The notes: generated by a model from the sequence alone, not told the origin. DNA of 64,000 nucleotides from Psychrobacter fulvigenes (GCF_904846155.1 NZ_CAJGZP010000001.1:1178001-1242000), one strand, 5' to 3'. Shown: positions 29,871 through 38,800, numbered from the stretch's first letter. Program-made: numbers and translations.

Positions 29871-31553
29871 CTAAGCGGTACGGGCAAGAAGCACTTGCGC
29901 TTGGCTTTGTTGTTCGCTGTTGCCTTGCATGACAACTTCATTGAGCAAGCGTTTAGCGCTATCGTACTCACCTAACTGCAGGTATTGCGTTGCCAAATCT
30001 AAAGTGACTTGGTTATTGTCTAAAGTTTTGACAAAATCAAAGTCAGCATCAAACTGCGCGGCAAAGTCAGCTGATGCCTCTGGCGTCACTGGATCTTGGC
30101 TGTGTGTGTCTGCCTCTTCACTAAAACTGATAGCATCAGTATCATCGCCTTCAGTGGCTACTGGGGTATCAGCAGACGGTGAAGAGATCAATGCATCAAA
30201 ATCAAAATCATCATCGATCAGCATGTTGTCATCAGCTGGTGCGCTATCCTGTACGGAGCTATCAGTTGTCGCTGCTGTTACGTCTTTAGTTGTCGGCTGT
30301 GTATCAGTATTAATGGCAGTATCAACATTAGTATCTATATTAGTATTAATAGATATTTCGTCATCAAAACTGAGCTCATCAAGTTGCGATATGGTGTCTG
30401 CAACTCCCATGCCTAAGACACTTTCAGCCTCTTCTGTTTGAGCGTTAAAATCGCTTAAAATATTAGCTTCATTTTTATGCTCTTCTTCATCTTCTAAGAA
30501 GAGCATAAAGTCTTCGCTACTATCTATCTCTGTATTTTGCTCAGCGTTCTCGTTCTCTTGAATATCAAAATCATCTGCTTCTTTGCTTAAGTCCTCTAAG
30601 TCCAAAACAAAGTCATTTTCTAAGCTGATGCTCTCTTCAGAATGGCTTTCTTGTGCATGAGTTTTAGGGGTTTCTTCTACAAAAAGATCAGTATCTGCAG
30701 GGGAATCGAAATCAAATGTAAAGTCATTATCAATGTTTTCAACAGTACTGGAGGGCTTTTCAAAAGTCTCGTCTGCACTGATGTCAAACTCAGTGTTATC
30801 AGGGCCAGCATGAGAAGTCTCTGAGTCACTGACTTCTAGCTCCGATGTTTCGAGGTCGTCTAAAGTAAGAGCAAATCCATCATCATTAGCGTTATTATCA
30901 GAGTCAATGTGCTGTGCATCTACAGTCTCACTTTGTACATTTAGATCGAGTGTATTGAAGTCATCTGAATTGTCGAAGCTATCTACATTTTGGATAGGTT
31001 GGGTCTGCGTAGCTTGCTGCGATGTAGAAAGGTCAAAGTCTATACTTTCAAAGTCTGCTTCCTTGTCAGCTTGCGGTTGTACTGGCGTATTCTGTACTTG
31101 TTCTTGGTCTAACAACGCTTTGAGCTGATTCGCTTCATCGATAGCGACTGTATCAGCGGATGAATGAATGGCATCATAGGTTTTATTAAAATCTTGATGC
31201 TGATTAGTAATAGCATAAATATTTAATAATTTGAGTGATAACTGCGTATCTTGCGGCTTGTCTTTTAAGCCACGTTCTAATGTCTCAATCGCTTTATCAT
31301 AACGCTGCTGATCTATAAAGCGCTGGGCGATGGTCAAAGGATCAAACTTAGTCGCACCTTGATCAATGATGCTTTGATCAGGATGGCTACTCTCTGTAGG
31401 TTTTCTTGCTACAGGTATACTGGTAGCCGTACTTTTACTGGCTTTAGTAATAGGCCTAGTGGGTGGTTTTTGCGCTTTATTTCTACGTAGTAATAATACT
31501 GCCAACAGTATGATGACCATTAGGCCTGCAACGATATTTAGCATGTTATCCAT
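29871..31553 (-). CDS. FimV C-terminal half as a separate membrane protein
   Basis: About 560 aa. It begins with one membrane helix (MLNIVAGLMVIILLAVLLLR), then a basic stretch, a TPR-like block (about 75-165), a long very acidic Asp/Glu/Thr region and the FimV C-terminal domain (DLATQYLQLGEYDSAKRLLN, then EVVMQGN). In Pseudomonas these parts form the cytoplasmic half of one FimV protein, needed for type IV pilus function and cyclic-AMP signalling. Here they form an own gene 58 bases after the N-terminal half. Start chosen at ATG 31551-31553 because GGGAG lies 5 bases upstream; the GTG at 31563-31565 overlaps that site. Confidence 0.75.
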   Translation of the reverse strand: MDNMLNIVAGLMVIILLAVLLLRRNKAQKPPTRPITKASKSTATSIPVARKPTESSHPDQSIIDQGATKFDPLTIAQRFIDQQRYDKAIETLERGLKDKPQDTQLSLKLLNIYAITNQHQDFNKTYDAIHSSADTVAIDEANQLKALLDQEQVQNTPVQPQADKEADFESIDFDLSTSQQATQTQPIQNVDSFDNSDDFNTLDLNVQSETVDAQHIDSDNNANDDGFALTLDDLETSELEVSDSETSHAGPDNTEFDISADETFEKPSSTVENIDNDFTFDFDSPADTDLFVEETPKTHAQESHSEESISLENDFVLDLEDLSKEADDFDIQENENAEQNTEIDSSEDFMLFLEDEEEHKNEANILSDFNAQTEEAESVLGMGVADTISQLDELSFDDEISINTNIDTNVDTAINTDTQPTTKDVTAATTDSSVQDSAPADDNMLIDDDFDFDALISSPSADTPVATEGDDTDAISFSEEADTHSQDPVTPEASADFAAQFDADFDFVKTLDNNQVTLDLATQYLQLGEYDSAKRLLNEVVMQGNSEQQSQAQVLLARTA

Positions 31554-31610
31554 AAATACTCCCACGCCTATGAGGGCTGTTTACAGCAATGAGGCTGAAC
31601 AGCTAGGCAA

Positions 31611-33548
31611 TTATTGATTGCGTAATTTTTTTAGACGAGCTTCAAGCTCAGCCAGTTTTTGATTTTGTAATTGTAACTTTTGGGCATAACTACCAAGGGT
31701 GTTTCTGGTAGTTGCTATCCGCTTAGCTTGATCTGCTGTGTTTTGTCGAGCCGATTTAAGGGTGGCTAGGATATCAGTGCTTAAGCCGCTTCCAGTTGCC
31801 GCTGCTGCTTTGGTTTGGGTGCCATCTGCGCTACCATCACGACCAGGAGCAAGCACTGAAAAGCGTGCCTGTGGTAGTTTTTTGGTGGTGGTCCGCACAG
31901 GCTTATCAGTGTCTTTAGCTGAGGGTTTTGTCGTAGCGGGTATGGGTTTCGAAGCCACTTTTGGTGTATTACTATCAGTTTTTGATAAAGGTTTTTTCTT
32001 ATTACTGTCCTTTGCTTTGGCTGAATGACTCTGCAAGTAATACTGTCTTTGGGCAGCAATGGCAGTTTGTAAGCTCTGCTGTGAAGGCACAGTGTCATAA
32101 TCAGGAAGTTTTAACTGAGCATCAGCTTTTAGCAAGTCGGCATCTCGTGCAATAAAGGCGTCAGGATTTTGCTCTTTGATTTGCGTCATGACGGTTTGTA
32201 CGTCTAGGTTGTTTTGCTTAGCAATCTGCTGAGAGATAATCCACAGGTTATCATTACGCTGTACGGTATACGTGCTTGCTGCGGCAGCTGTATTATTTGC
32301 TACCGTGGATGAGGTAGGTGCAGCAGAGTTACTGCTAGCTGCAGGTTGCATCGCCGTTTCTGCTGCTAGTGCGGCACTGGTAGTAGCGAACTTCTCTTCG
32401 GAGGGCTTCTCATCAGCGTCACTCTTCCCAGCGCTAATCATCAAAGGTGTTGACTGACTAACAATGCTTTTATCCGTATTTTCTTTACGAGCATCTTTTT
32501 TGGCTTGAATTTGCCGTGTCACTTGGATATTTAAAATATCTAATTGTTTATTGTCAATGTTAACCGCTGGCACAGTATTGTTTTGAGTATTGGCATCTAG
32601 AGGTGTTTGTACAGGAATACTAGGCTCTTGTGCCGTAACGCTGCTATTAGTCGGCAAGCTTGTGTCACTATTTTTTTTAATACTATTAGTAGTAGCGTTC
32701 AACGTGTTTGCTGTTGCAGTACTGTTAGCCTTAGAAGTCGAACTAGTGTTGTTCAAAGCGCTGACATTATTTGAATCAGTGCTATTGATAGAGGTACTGT
32801 CAGCTTTACTGGTCAGGGTGTTATTGGAGTCAGCTGTTTGCGGAGCACGGGCAATCGTGCTTGGTATACTTGCCGCTTCAGATGCTTTGAAAGGCGGTAA
32901 AGCAGTCGCACTCATCGTTGGTAAGGTGCTTACAACAGAGGTTTCCAGAGTATTGTTTTGTGGTAATGTCTGAGTTTGTGTTTGTATCGGCGCGTTAATG
33001 TTTGGTTCTGTAAATAATGGCGGCGGCGCTCCGCGCTTTACCGCTAAAGGCTGGGCAGTGGGGTTTGAGACGACTGGTAGATTTGGTTTTTTTGCACCAG
33101 CAATCACACTATTTGAAGGTTTAACAGGGACACTATTACCAAGTGGCATGAGTAAGGTTTTGGGCATCACATTACGTTGGCCACTATCATTAATCGCCAG
33201 CACCACATCCGCAAACGGCATCGATACAGGCTGTGAAGTATTGATAAGCAGCTGACCGGTCGTCGCCGAGGTTGGTACGAATCGCACCGACATTGAGGCA
33301 GTGGGAGTCAATCCCATTTGTTGATAGACGACAGGGCTTGCAATACTGGCTGCAAAGTCTTGAGCGTTGATGTCGCTGACCGCAATGCTCGCGGCCAAGG
33401 GCTCGTGCTGGGCGGAGGTAATGATTGTTTTGCCCATAGTGGCAGCGTGTGCAGCAGGCAACAATACCGTAGAGCTTACTGAGTATAGTAGTGCGATTGA
33501 CACCGTTCGATGGATACTGGTCAATCGGTGAGGTAAATGCCAAGACAT
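31611..33548 (-). CDS. fimV: FimV N-terminal, periplasmic half with LysM
   Basis: An exported protein of 645 aa. Signal peptide about 1-36 (SIALLYSVSSTVLLPAAHAA), the FimV/TspA N-terminal domain (about 37-150), a low-complexity Ser/Thr/Asn region, a LysM peptidoglycan-binding domain (YTVQRNDNLWIISQQIAKQN, about 425-480), a basic linker, and a coiled coil ending LQNQKLAELEARLKKLRNQ. It stops exactly where single-chain FimV would enter its membrane helix, which begins the next gene. The two products presumably pair. Confidence 0.8.
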   Translation of the reverse strand: MSWHLPHRLTSIHRTVSIALLYSVSSTVLLPAAHAATMGKTIITSAQHEPLAASIAVSDINAQDFAASIASPVVYQQMGLTPTASMSVRFVPTSATTGQLLINTSQPVSMPFADVVLAINDSGQRNVMPKTLLMPLGNSVPVKPSNSVIAGAKKPNLPVVSNPTAQPLAVKRGAPPPLFTEPNINAPIQTQTQTLPQNNTLETSVVSTLPTMSATALPPFKASEAASIPSTIARAPQTADSNNTLTSKADSTSINSTDSNNVSALNNTSSTSKANSTATANTLNATTNSIKKNSDTSLPTNSSVTAQEPSIPVQTPLDANTQNNTVPAVNIDNKQLDILNIQVTRQIQAKKDARKENTDKSIVSQSTPLMISAGKSDADEKPSEEKFATTSAALAAETAMQPAASSNSAAPTSSTVANNTAAAASTYTVQRNDNLWIISQQIAKQNNLDVQTVMTQIKEQNPDAFIARDADLLKADAQLKLPDYDTVPSQQSLQTAIAAQRQYYLQSHSAKAKDSNKKKPLSKTDSNTPKVASKPIPATTKPSAKDTDKPVRTTTKKLPQARFSVLAPGRDGSADGTQTKAAAATGSGLSTDILATLKSARQNTADQAKRIATTRNTLGSYAQKLQLQNQKLAELEARLKKLRNQ

Positions 33549-33698
33549 GCGCAGCCCTTTTATAGTGACTTAGAAGAATGATTGATGATAACAATGATGA
33601 TAATGTATCAATGTTGTTATAACAAAATAGTATCTAGTTTACCAGTTTAATTGATAGGCATTGCGGCCAATACAGGTAACTGCTGCTTAACTTCCCGA

Positions 33699-34865
33699 TC
33701 AATAATCTACTCTATCGAGTAGCATGGCATCGCCGTAGCTAAAAAATCGATATTGATTGTCAATGGCGTGCTGATAAGCACATTCAATTGCACTTTTACC
33801 TGCAAATGCTGATACCAACATTAATAGAGTAGATTTAGGTAAATGAAAGTTGGTCAGCAGCCTGTCGATCACCCCAAACTTAAAACCAGGATAAATAAAA
33901 ATATCTGTATCTCCTGACCAACTCGCCACAAACTGTCTGTCATCTGCCGTTTTTTGATAAGCTGTCTCTAAAACACGTGCAACAGTCGTGCCAACTGCAA
34001 TGACCTTTTTGCCATTGGCATGGGTTTGATTGATTAGATCGGCTGTGGCTTGTGGTAAGTGCGCGTACTCACTGTGCATCGTATGATTGAGCAGATTGTC
34101 TGTTTTCACTGGCGCAAAGGTACCTGCACCTACATGTAAGGTCACAAAGGCAGTGTTAATGCCTTTATCAGCCAACGCAGTTAAAATAGTGTCATCAAAA
34201 TGTAAGCTCGCCGTGGGCGCGGCGACGCTGGCAAGTTTTGCAGGATCATGAAAGACGGTTTGGTAGCGTGTATTGTCAGTAGCATCAGCATGGCGCTCAA
34301 AGTAAGGCGGTATTGGTAGTTCTCCATAACGCTCTAAATCAGGCAAGATAGGCGCATCAAAGCCCAAAACGAACAAGTTGTCTTGTCGACCGATCATCAC
34401 ACAGCCCATCTTTTCGTCAGCTAACCATAAGCGCTGCCCAAGCTTTGGTGCTTTACTGGCTTTTACATGACAAAGGGCAATATGTTGCTGTGCAGAACTC
34501 ACCTCGCTGTCAATGTCGAGGTTTTCTGTATTTGCGTTTAGAATTGCGCCATCTACCAAGCGTTCAATCAGTACCTCAACACGGCCACCCGAGTCCTTTT
34601 TTCCGAACAGTCGCGCTTTCATTACTTTGGTATCATTAAACACAATCAGATCGCCCGTATTGAGTAGTGAGGGCAACTCAGTAAATATATAGTCTTGTGG
34701 CTGGTTTGTTTGCTCTTTTTGCTCGCTAGTAGGTAAATATAAGAGTTTGGACGCTGAGCGCTGTGCTAAAGGGTAGCGGGCAATGAGATTATCAGGTAGC
34801 TCATAATCATAATCAGCGACGCTAAGATAGGGTAGTATGCTATCAGTATTTTGGTGATTGGTCAT
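33699..34865 (-). CDS. queA: S-adenosylmethionine:tRNA ribosyltransferase-isomerase
   Basis: Adds the cyclopentene-diol precursor ring from SAM to preQ1-tRNA in queuosine synthesis. Landmarks are YELPDNLIARYPLAQRSASK, LIVFNDTKVMKARLFGKK, GAGTFAPVK and the C-terminal TNFHLPKSTLLMLVSAFAG. The 388 aa exceed the usual ~350 by small insertions (GAILNANTENLDIDSEVSSA). No tgt follows in the window. Confidence 0.94.
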   Translation of the reverse strand: MTNHQNTDSILPYLSVADYDYELPDNLIARYPLAQRSASKLLYLPTSEQKEQTNQPQDYIFTELPSLLNTGDLIVFNDTKVMKARLFGKKDSGGRVEVLIERLVDGAILNANTENLDIDSEVSSAQQHIALCHVKASKAPKLGQRLWLADEKMGCVMIGRQDNLFVLGFDAPILPDLERYGELPIPPYFERHADATDNTRYQTVFHDPAKLASVAAPTASLHFDDTILTALADKGINTAFVTLHVGAGTFAPVKTDNLLNHTMHSEYAHLPQATADLINQTHANGKKVIAVGTTVARVLETAYQKTADDRQFVASWSGDTDIFIYPGFKFGVIDRLLTNFHLPKSTLLMLVSAFAGKSAIECAYQHAIDNQYRFFSYGDAMLLDRVDY

Positions 34866-35097
34866 AGTAGAGTCATTAAATAGGTGAAAATTTTGGCGTC
34901 AGTTTAGCAGAAACCCGCCAAGAACGTGACAAATTCCTAGTGATCATAAGTTATAAGATTGGTATGAAAATATTAAATAGCCTAAGCGTTATTAGATACA
35001 CAAAGTCGTCCAAACGTTGTCATTTAATCACAGTCATCTAAGTTCTTATGGAACCTGCATTTTTTAGATATAAATTAAAAAGACAGTTAAAAATCTA

Positions 35098-35363
35098 GGG
35101 TCTGTTGAACACTCAAATATTAGGGCTGCTGATAGATAAAATCGCACCAAACTAGGCGCAAACCGACGATAATGTCTAGACCTTAGCTAGGTTTGTAACA
35201 CTGTTTGGGGTGATTTTAGCATCAGCCCTTCGGGGCGGGACTATTTTTTGCCAATACATGGTGAAATTGTCTACCCTAGAATGACTAGGCGTCAAAAATT
35301 TCACTGCGTATTGCCTAAAAAAATAGTCACCGCCAGTACCACATTTGAATGTTCAACAGACCC
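35098..35363. mobile_element. TA-flanked MITE (IS630/Tc1-like), 266 bp
   Basis: The ends are inverted repeats of about 21 bp differing at one base (GGGTCTGTTGAACACTCAAAT on the left; complement of ATTTGAATG...CAGACCC on the right), flanked by TA at 35096-35097 and 35364-35365. There is no ORF. Inside are two further nested inverted repeats (GGGCTGCTGAT...ATCAGCCC with AAATCGCACCAAAC/GTTTGGGGTGATTT, and GACTATTTTTT...AAAAAAATAGTC), so the element folds into two long hairpins. A broken copy lies at 27577. The 34866-35095 stretch beside it has no gene. Confidence 0.8.
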
Positions 35364-36448
35364 TAATCAAATAAATCTAACTGCGGTAGGGTTTCGGTCG
35401 CAAGCGCTAAGGAAGAGTAGGTCACACCGACCAATCTGATCGGCAAGTCGCGCGGTATATCCAAAAACAGCTTATCTAACCAGTAATGCGCCGATTTGGC
35501 ACTGCTAAAAGCCGTAGATAGAGTATGTGAGCGCGTAATTTGAGTGAAATCAGCGTATTTTATTTTGAGGGTAATGGTATAAGCAATCAGCTGCTTAGTA
35601 TGCATTTGATGAAAGGCGTCGGCATTTTGTGCATATATTTGCGGCAGTAACTCGGTATCGTCAATTAAGTTGTCTCTGAATGTGGTCTCTGAGCCAACTG
35701 ATTTGTGTTGGCGCTCAGATTTAACTGCTCGCTCGTCGCGCCCATGCGCAATATCATGGTAAAACTGTCCGCGCTTACCAAATTCATTGATGAGCAACTC
35801 AGGTGGCACTTGACGAAGGTCAGCGCCATTACTCACTCCCATTGCGTGTAAGCGTTTGGCCGTGGCTTTACCGATACCATGAAAGCGCTCTATGGGTAAC
35901 GCACTGATAAAAGCCTCTGCATCCGCTGGGGTGATGACAGCCGTACCATTGGGTTTGTTAAGATCAGAGGCAATCTTTGCGAGCATTTTATTAAATGACA
36001 CGCCTGCTGAGGCAGTCAGACCAGTCTGCTCTAATATCTGCGCCCGCAGCCAATTGGCCATCAATGTGGCTGAGCCTTGATGGGCTTGCAAGCCTGTGAC
36101 ATCCAGATAGGCTTCATCCAATGATAATGGCTCAACGTGAGGCGTTAAGCGGTGCATAATAGTGCGGATTTGGGCACTGACAGCGCGGTAGACATCAAAT
36201 CGTGGTCGTACGAATATCACCTCTGGACAACGTTTGCGTGCTTCGTAGCAGGACATGGCAGAGCGTACTCCAAACGGCCGTACCTCGTAACTGGCAGCGG
36301 CTACCACACCGCGTCCGCTCGGATCCCCACCAACCACTAATGGCTTGCCGCGATACTGCGGAAAGTCACGCTGCTCGATACTGGCATAAAAAGCATCCAT
36401 ATCGAGATGAATAATCTTACGTGGGGCAGGGGTGATAGAGTCTGTCAT
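35363..36448 (-). CDS. dinB: DNA polymerase IV
   Basis: Y-family translesion polymerase, 361 aa, low-fidelity synthesis across damaged bases. Catalytic acidic residues are in HLDMDAFYASIEQRD and LSLDEAYLDVTG; the helix-hairpin-helix part is HGIGKATAKRLHAMG. The last residues PQLDLFD contain a QLxLF sliding-clamp motif. The stop codon TAG is made of the target TA and the first base of the adjoining MITE, so that insertion fixed the present C-terminus. Confidence 0.94.
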   Translation of the reverse strand: MTDSITPAPRKIIHLDMDAFYASIEQRDFPQYRGKPLVVGGDPSGRGVVAAASYEVRPFGVRSAMSCYEARKRCPEVIFVRPRFDVYRAVSAQIRTIMHRLTPHVEPLSLDEAYLDVTGLQAHQGSATLMANWLRAQILEQTGLTASAGVSFNKMLAKIASDLNKPNGTAVITPADAEAFISALPIERFHGIGKATAKRLHAMGVSNGADLRQVPPELLINEFGKRGQFYHDIAHGRDERAVKSERQHKSVGSETTFRDNLIDDTELLPQIYAQNADAFHQMHTKQLIAYTITLKIKYADFTQITRSHTLSTAFSSAKSAHYWLDKLFLDIPRDLPIRLVGVTYSSLALATETLPQLDLFD

Positions 36449-36518
36449 GCGCTCTATTTTACCTGAATTTGTGTTTGGGTTTTAGTGTTGATGGTTAAAG
36501 TGAAAGTTAGTTCATGCC

Positions 36519-36580
36519 ATATCTAAATCACTATATCTAAATCACTATATCTAAATCTAAGTCACTATATCTAAGTCACT
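36519..36580. repeat. 14-bp tandem repeat at a gene 3' end
   Basis: About four copies of ATATCTAAATCACT with small variants. The right-most copies encode the last residues and stop of the D-cysteine desulfhydrase-type gene (SDLDIVT*). The unit is not a multiple of three, so copy changes would alter the C-terminus. Confidence 0.75.
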
Positions 36581-37552
36581 TGAATAAGCAAATAAAGCGG
36601 GTGCACCGCCCGTATGCCAAAACAAGACACTATCCGTTTTCTTGATTTTGCCTGTACGAATCATATCTATGAGTCCGCCCATTGCACGACCTGTATAGAC
36701 AGGATCTAATAGTATGCCTTCAGTTTGCGCAGTCAGAGCAATGGCTTCATTTTCGAGTGCGCCAACCACGCCATACCCTTCGCTAACATAATCGGAGTTC
36801 AGTATCAAGTCTGACTGCGAAAACTCATAATCTGCACCGATGAGTTTTGCCGTGCTATTAGCAAGAGAGAGGGTATATTGATCAAAAGGTACTTTATCGG
36901 TTTCGCCTTTATCAATATTGATGCCCACTATTTGATAGGGTGAGTTGAACATTCTATTACCAAGCATTAACCCTGCTTGCGTGCCGCCAGAGCTAGAGGC
37001 AGAGACGATATGAGTAAATGTTTCGTTTATGCTTTCACGTTGCGACTCTAATTCTTTAAAGGCCTCTACAAATGCCAAAGCGCCAAGCTCGCTTGAGCCG
37101 CCATAAGGGACGACATAGACGTTTTTGCCTGCTTGGGTCAATTGCTCCACGATTTGAGGGATGTCTTCACCTTTACGGTGACTTCCTGCCCAGTGAATAT
37201 GGCAACCGAAAATTTTATCCAGTAACAAATTGCCGCTTACTTGCTCAGGTTCTTCTCCGCCCAAAACCAAATGGCACTCAAGCCCCAAGCTTGCAGCAGC
37301 GGCTGCCGTCTGGCGGCAATGGTTTGACTGCGCTGCCCCTGCGGTAATGATGGTATCAGCACCTTTGGCAAGCGCATCACCGATAATAAACTCAAGCTTA
37401 CGGGTTTTATTGCCACCGAGTGCCAGTCCCGTATTGTCATCTCGTTTCATAAAGATTTTAGGACCAGCAAGTTCTTTACTTAATCTGGTCAGCTCAATTA
37501 AAGGGGTGGGGAAGTAGCCTAATGACTGTCTTGGTATGTGGTGATAGTCCAT
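36557..37552 (-). CDS. dcyD: D-cysteine desulfhydrase / ACC deaminase family
   Basis: A PLP enzyme of 331 aa. The PLP lysine is in LGGNKTRKLEF near residue 48; AGAAQSNHCRQTAAAAASLG binds the substrate carboxylate, VVPYGGSSELGALAFVEAF and HTGGAPALFAY follow. In this family the sequence PTPLIELTRLSKELAGPKIF and overall pattern are closer to D-cysteine desulfhydrase (D-cysteine to pyruvate, sulfide, ammonia) than to true ACC deaminase, but residues separating the two cannot be judged with certainty. Last clear core gene before the accessory region. Confidence 0.8.
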   Translation of the reverse strand: MDYHHIPRQSLGYFPTPLIELTRLSKELAGPKIFMKRDDNTGLALGGNKTRKLEFIIGDALAKGADTIITAGAAQSNHCRQTAAAAASLGLECHLVLGGEEPEQVSGNLLLDKIFGCHIHWAGSHRKGEDIPQIVEQLTQAGKNVYVVPYGGSSELGALAFVEAFKELESQRESINETFTHIVSASSSGGTQAGLMLGNRMFNSPYQIVGINIDKGETDKVPFDQYTLSLANSTAKLIGADYEFSQSDLILNSDYVSEGYGVVGALENEAIALTAQTEGILLDPVYTGRAMGGLIDMIRTGKIKKTDSVLFWHTGGAPALFAYSSDLDIVT

Positions 37553-37585
37553 GTGTTATTCACTTTATAGTTAGAGATGTTATTA

Positions 37586-37755
37586 GGGCATGTCCTCAAT
37601 TCAATCGAAGGATACCTAAATGGGCTAAAAATGGCTAAATCTTGCCAAACAGCGTTAAATAGCTAGGTAATATCCCGATATTATCTTCGCTATTTTCCTT
37701 GTTTGACGGCGATTTATCTCATTTTTATCTCCATTTTTAAAATGAGGACACGCCC
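37586..37755. mobile_element. MITE related to the IS5-family element at 44118
   Basis: A 170-bp element without ORF. Left end GGGCATGTCCTCAATT, right end AATGAGGACACGCCC, flanked by TA on both sides (37584-37585, 37756-37757). The left end matches the IS5-family element at 44118 in all but one base, so that transposase could move it. The inside folds imperfectly on itself (TAAATCTTGCCAAACAGCG with its complement near 37700). Confidence 0.8.
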
Positions 37756-37853
37756 TAGATTGAGTGTTATCTATTGGTGTTAATTATTCAAGTTATTCAA
37801 TATTGATACTACACAATGCATAAGTATTAAAGAAACAGTTTTTTTATTAGACA

Positions 37854-37899
37854 CAAAAAAACCCCAAACAATCTAATGTTTGAGGCGAAACTTGCTTAA
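37854..37899 (-). terminator. Terminator of the tRNA-Asp remnant
   Basis: Read on the minus strand, CCTCAAACA pairs with TGTTTGGGG (one G-T pair) and a run of T follows. A close copy on the plus strand lies at 60631-60673. Confidence 0.8.
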
Positions 37900-37927
37900 A
37901 CTCGAGAGTCTAAATTCGTTTTAAATA

Positions 37928-37978
37928 TGGCGCAGCGGACGGGACTCGAACCCGCGACGTGACAGGCTAGAACCAACA
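37928..37978 (-). pseudogene. Decayed tRNA-Asp (3' part)
   Basis: On the minus strand, TCGCGGGTTCGAGTCCCGTC followed by CGCTGCGCCA is a perfect T-arm, acceptor 3' strand and CCA. Before it lie the anticodon-loop words CCTGTCACG (GTC anticodon) and GTTGGTT of the D arm, but the 5' acceptor, part of the D/anticodon stems and the variable loop are missing. It cannot fold as a tRNA. An intact 3' end beside damaged 5' sequence is what old integration at a tRNA gene leaves. Confidence 0.75.
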
Positions 37979-37986
37979 AACTATAT

Positions 37987-38091
37987 TAAATGACCTTAAC
38001 CTATATTAACATGCAAAGGCTTACCAGTAAAGGCTCTAACACAAAATACTGTAGTGACCCTTTGCATGTTAATATAGGTTAAGGTCATTTA
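37987..38091. repeat. 33-bp perfect inverted repeat
   Basis: Arms 37987-38019 and 38059-38091 are exact complements (TAAATGACCTTAACC ... CATGCAAAGG), with a 39-base loop. It starts 9 bases from the tRNA remnant. A second, AT-rich 15-bp perfect repeat follows (38129-38143 with 38159-38173). There is no ORF; the rest of 38174-38336 shows nothing. Confidence 0.85.
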
Positions 38092-38336
38092 CTGAGTATA
38101 AAATACTAATTTTGGTCACGCATTATGTATTATTTATAATACAATATTATTTATATGATGTATTATAAATAATGCATTAGTCAATGTGAGAGCTTGTAGC
38201 TGTCCTGTCAAATTTTAATCAAATCTATTGCTGGTCATAGTTATTGGTCTATCATATAAAGCGATAAATGCTACTTATCAATTAAGTAAGATACAGAGAA
38301 AGCCACTATGATAAAAACTAAAGTGTTACTAACAAG

Positions 38337-38800
38337 CTACTTCGTATCTAAGCTCATTGTTCCTATCATCACTAAAGTAGGCATCAAGCATTTTTTATCG
38401 CCTTGATTTTCGTATTCCATATCCATAGGGCTTTTGGGCACATAACCTGAATACTGACCATTTGTTAAAATAAAATCTCCCATTCTATAAACACGTCCAT
38501 CCAAAGCCAAAGTTTTGCTCTCTTCATCCCACCCAACAATACCTTTTGGATAAAGTGGGAACATGGCAGTACTGTAAATACCATCTCTGCCTACTAAGTA
38601 GATACAACCATTTTCTATGCAAATTCTCCCTCTACAACAGCTGCTGATTGAGCGGGTCTTACTGGATTAACATAGTAATAGAAAAGACTGGTCTTTTGCA
38701 CTGGCTTTATCGCTGTCACTGATTCATGTTGTCATGCCGATGTGCTTTGGCAAGTAGTAAGTAGCATTGCTAACGCTATAAACATCATTTTTATTTTCAT
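38337..38800 (-). pseudogene. Two-cysteine lipoprotein, copy A, inactivated
   Basis: From ATG 38798-38800 the frame reads MKIKMMFIALAMLLTTCQST, a lipoprotein signal almost identical to that of the gene at 47396. A TGA stops it after 22 codons (near 38733), and a later frameshift near 38615-38625 moves the family sequence to the frame IENGCIYLVGRDGIYSTAMF, continuing PLYPKGIVGWDEESKTLALD to a normal end. The conserved cysteines (GCIYL, DKKC) remain. It lies 45 bases after the first serpin. Function of the family unknown; see the copies at 42314, 43915, 46134 and 47396. Confidence 0.8.

Noticed and set aside
31685..32098. Extra ORFs inside fimV and the acidic FimV half
   Set aside because: They are shadows of low-complexity coding sequence in other frames, without family features or ribosome sites.
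36519..36580. CRISPR array
   Set aside because: Units are 14 bp, directly adjacent and without spacers.
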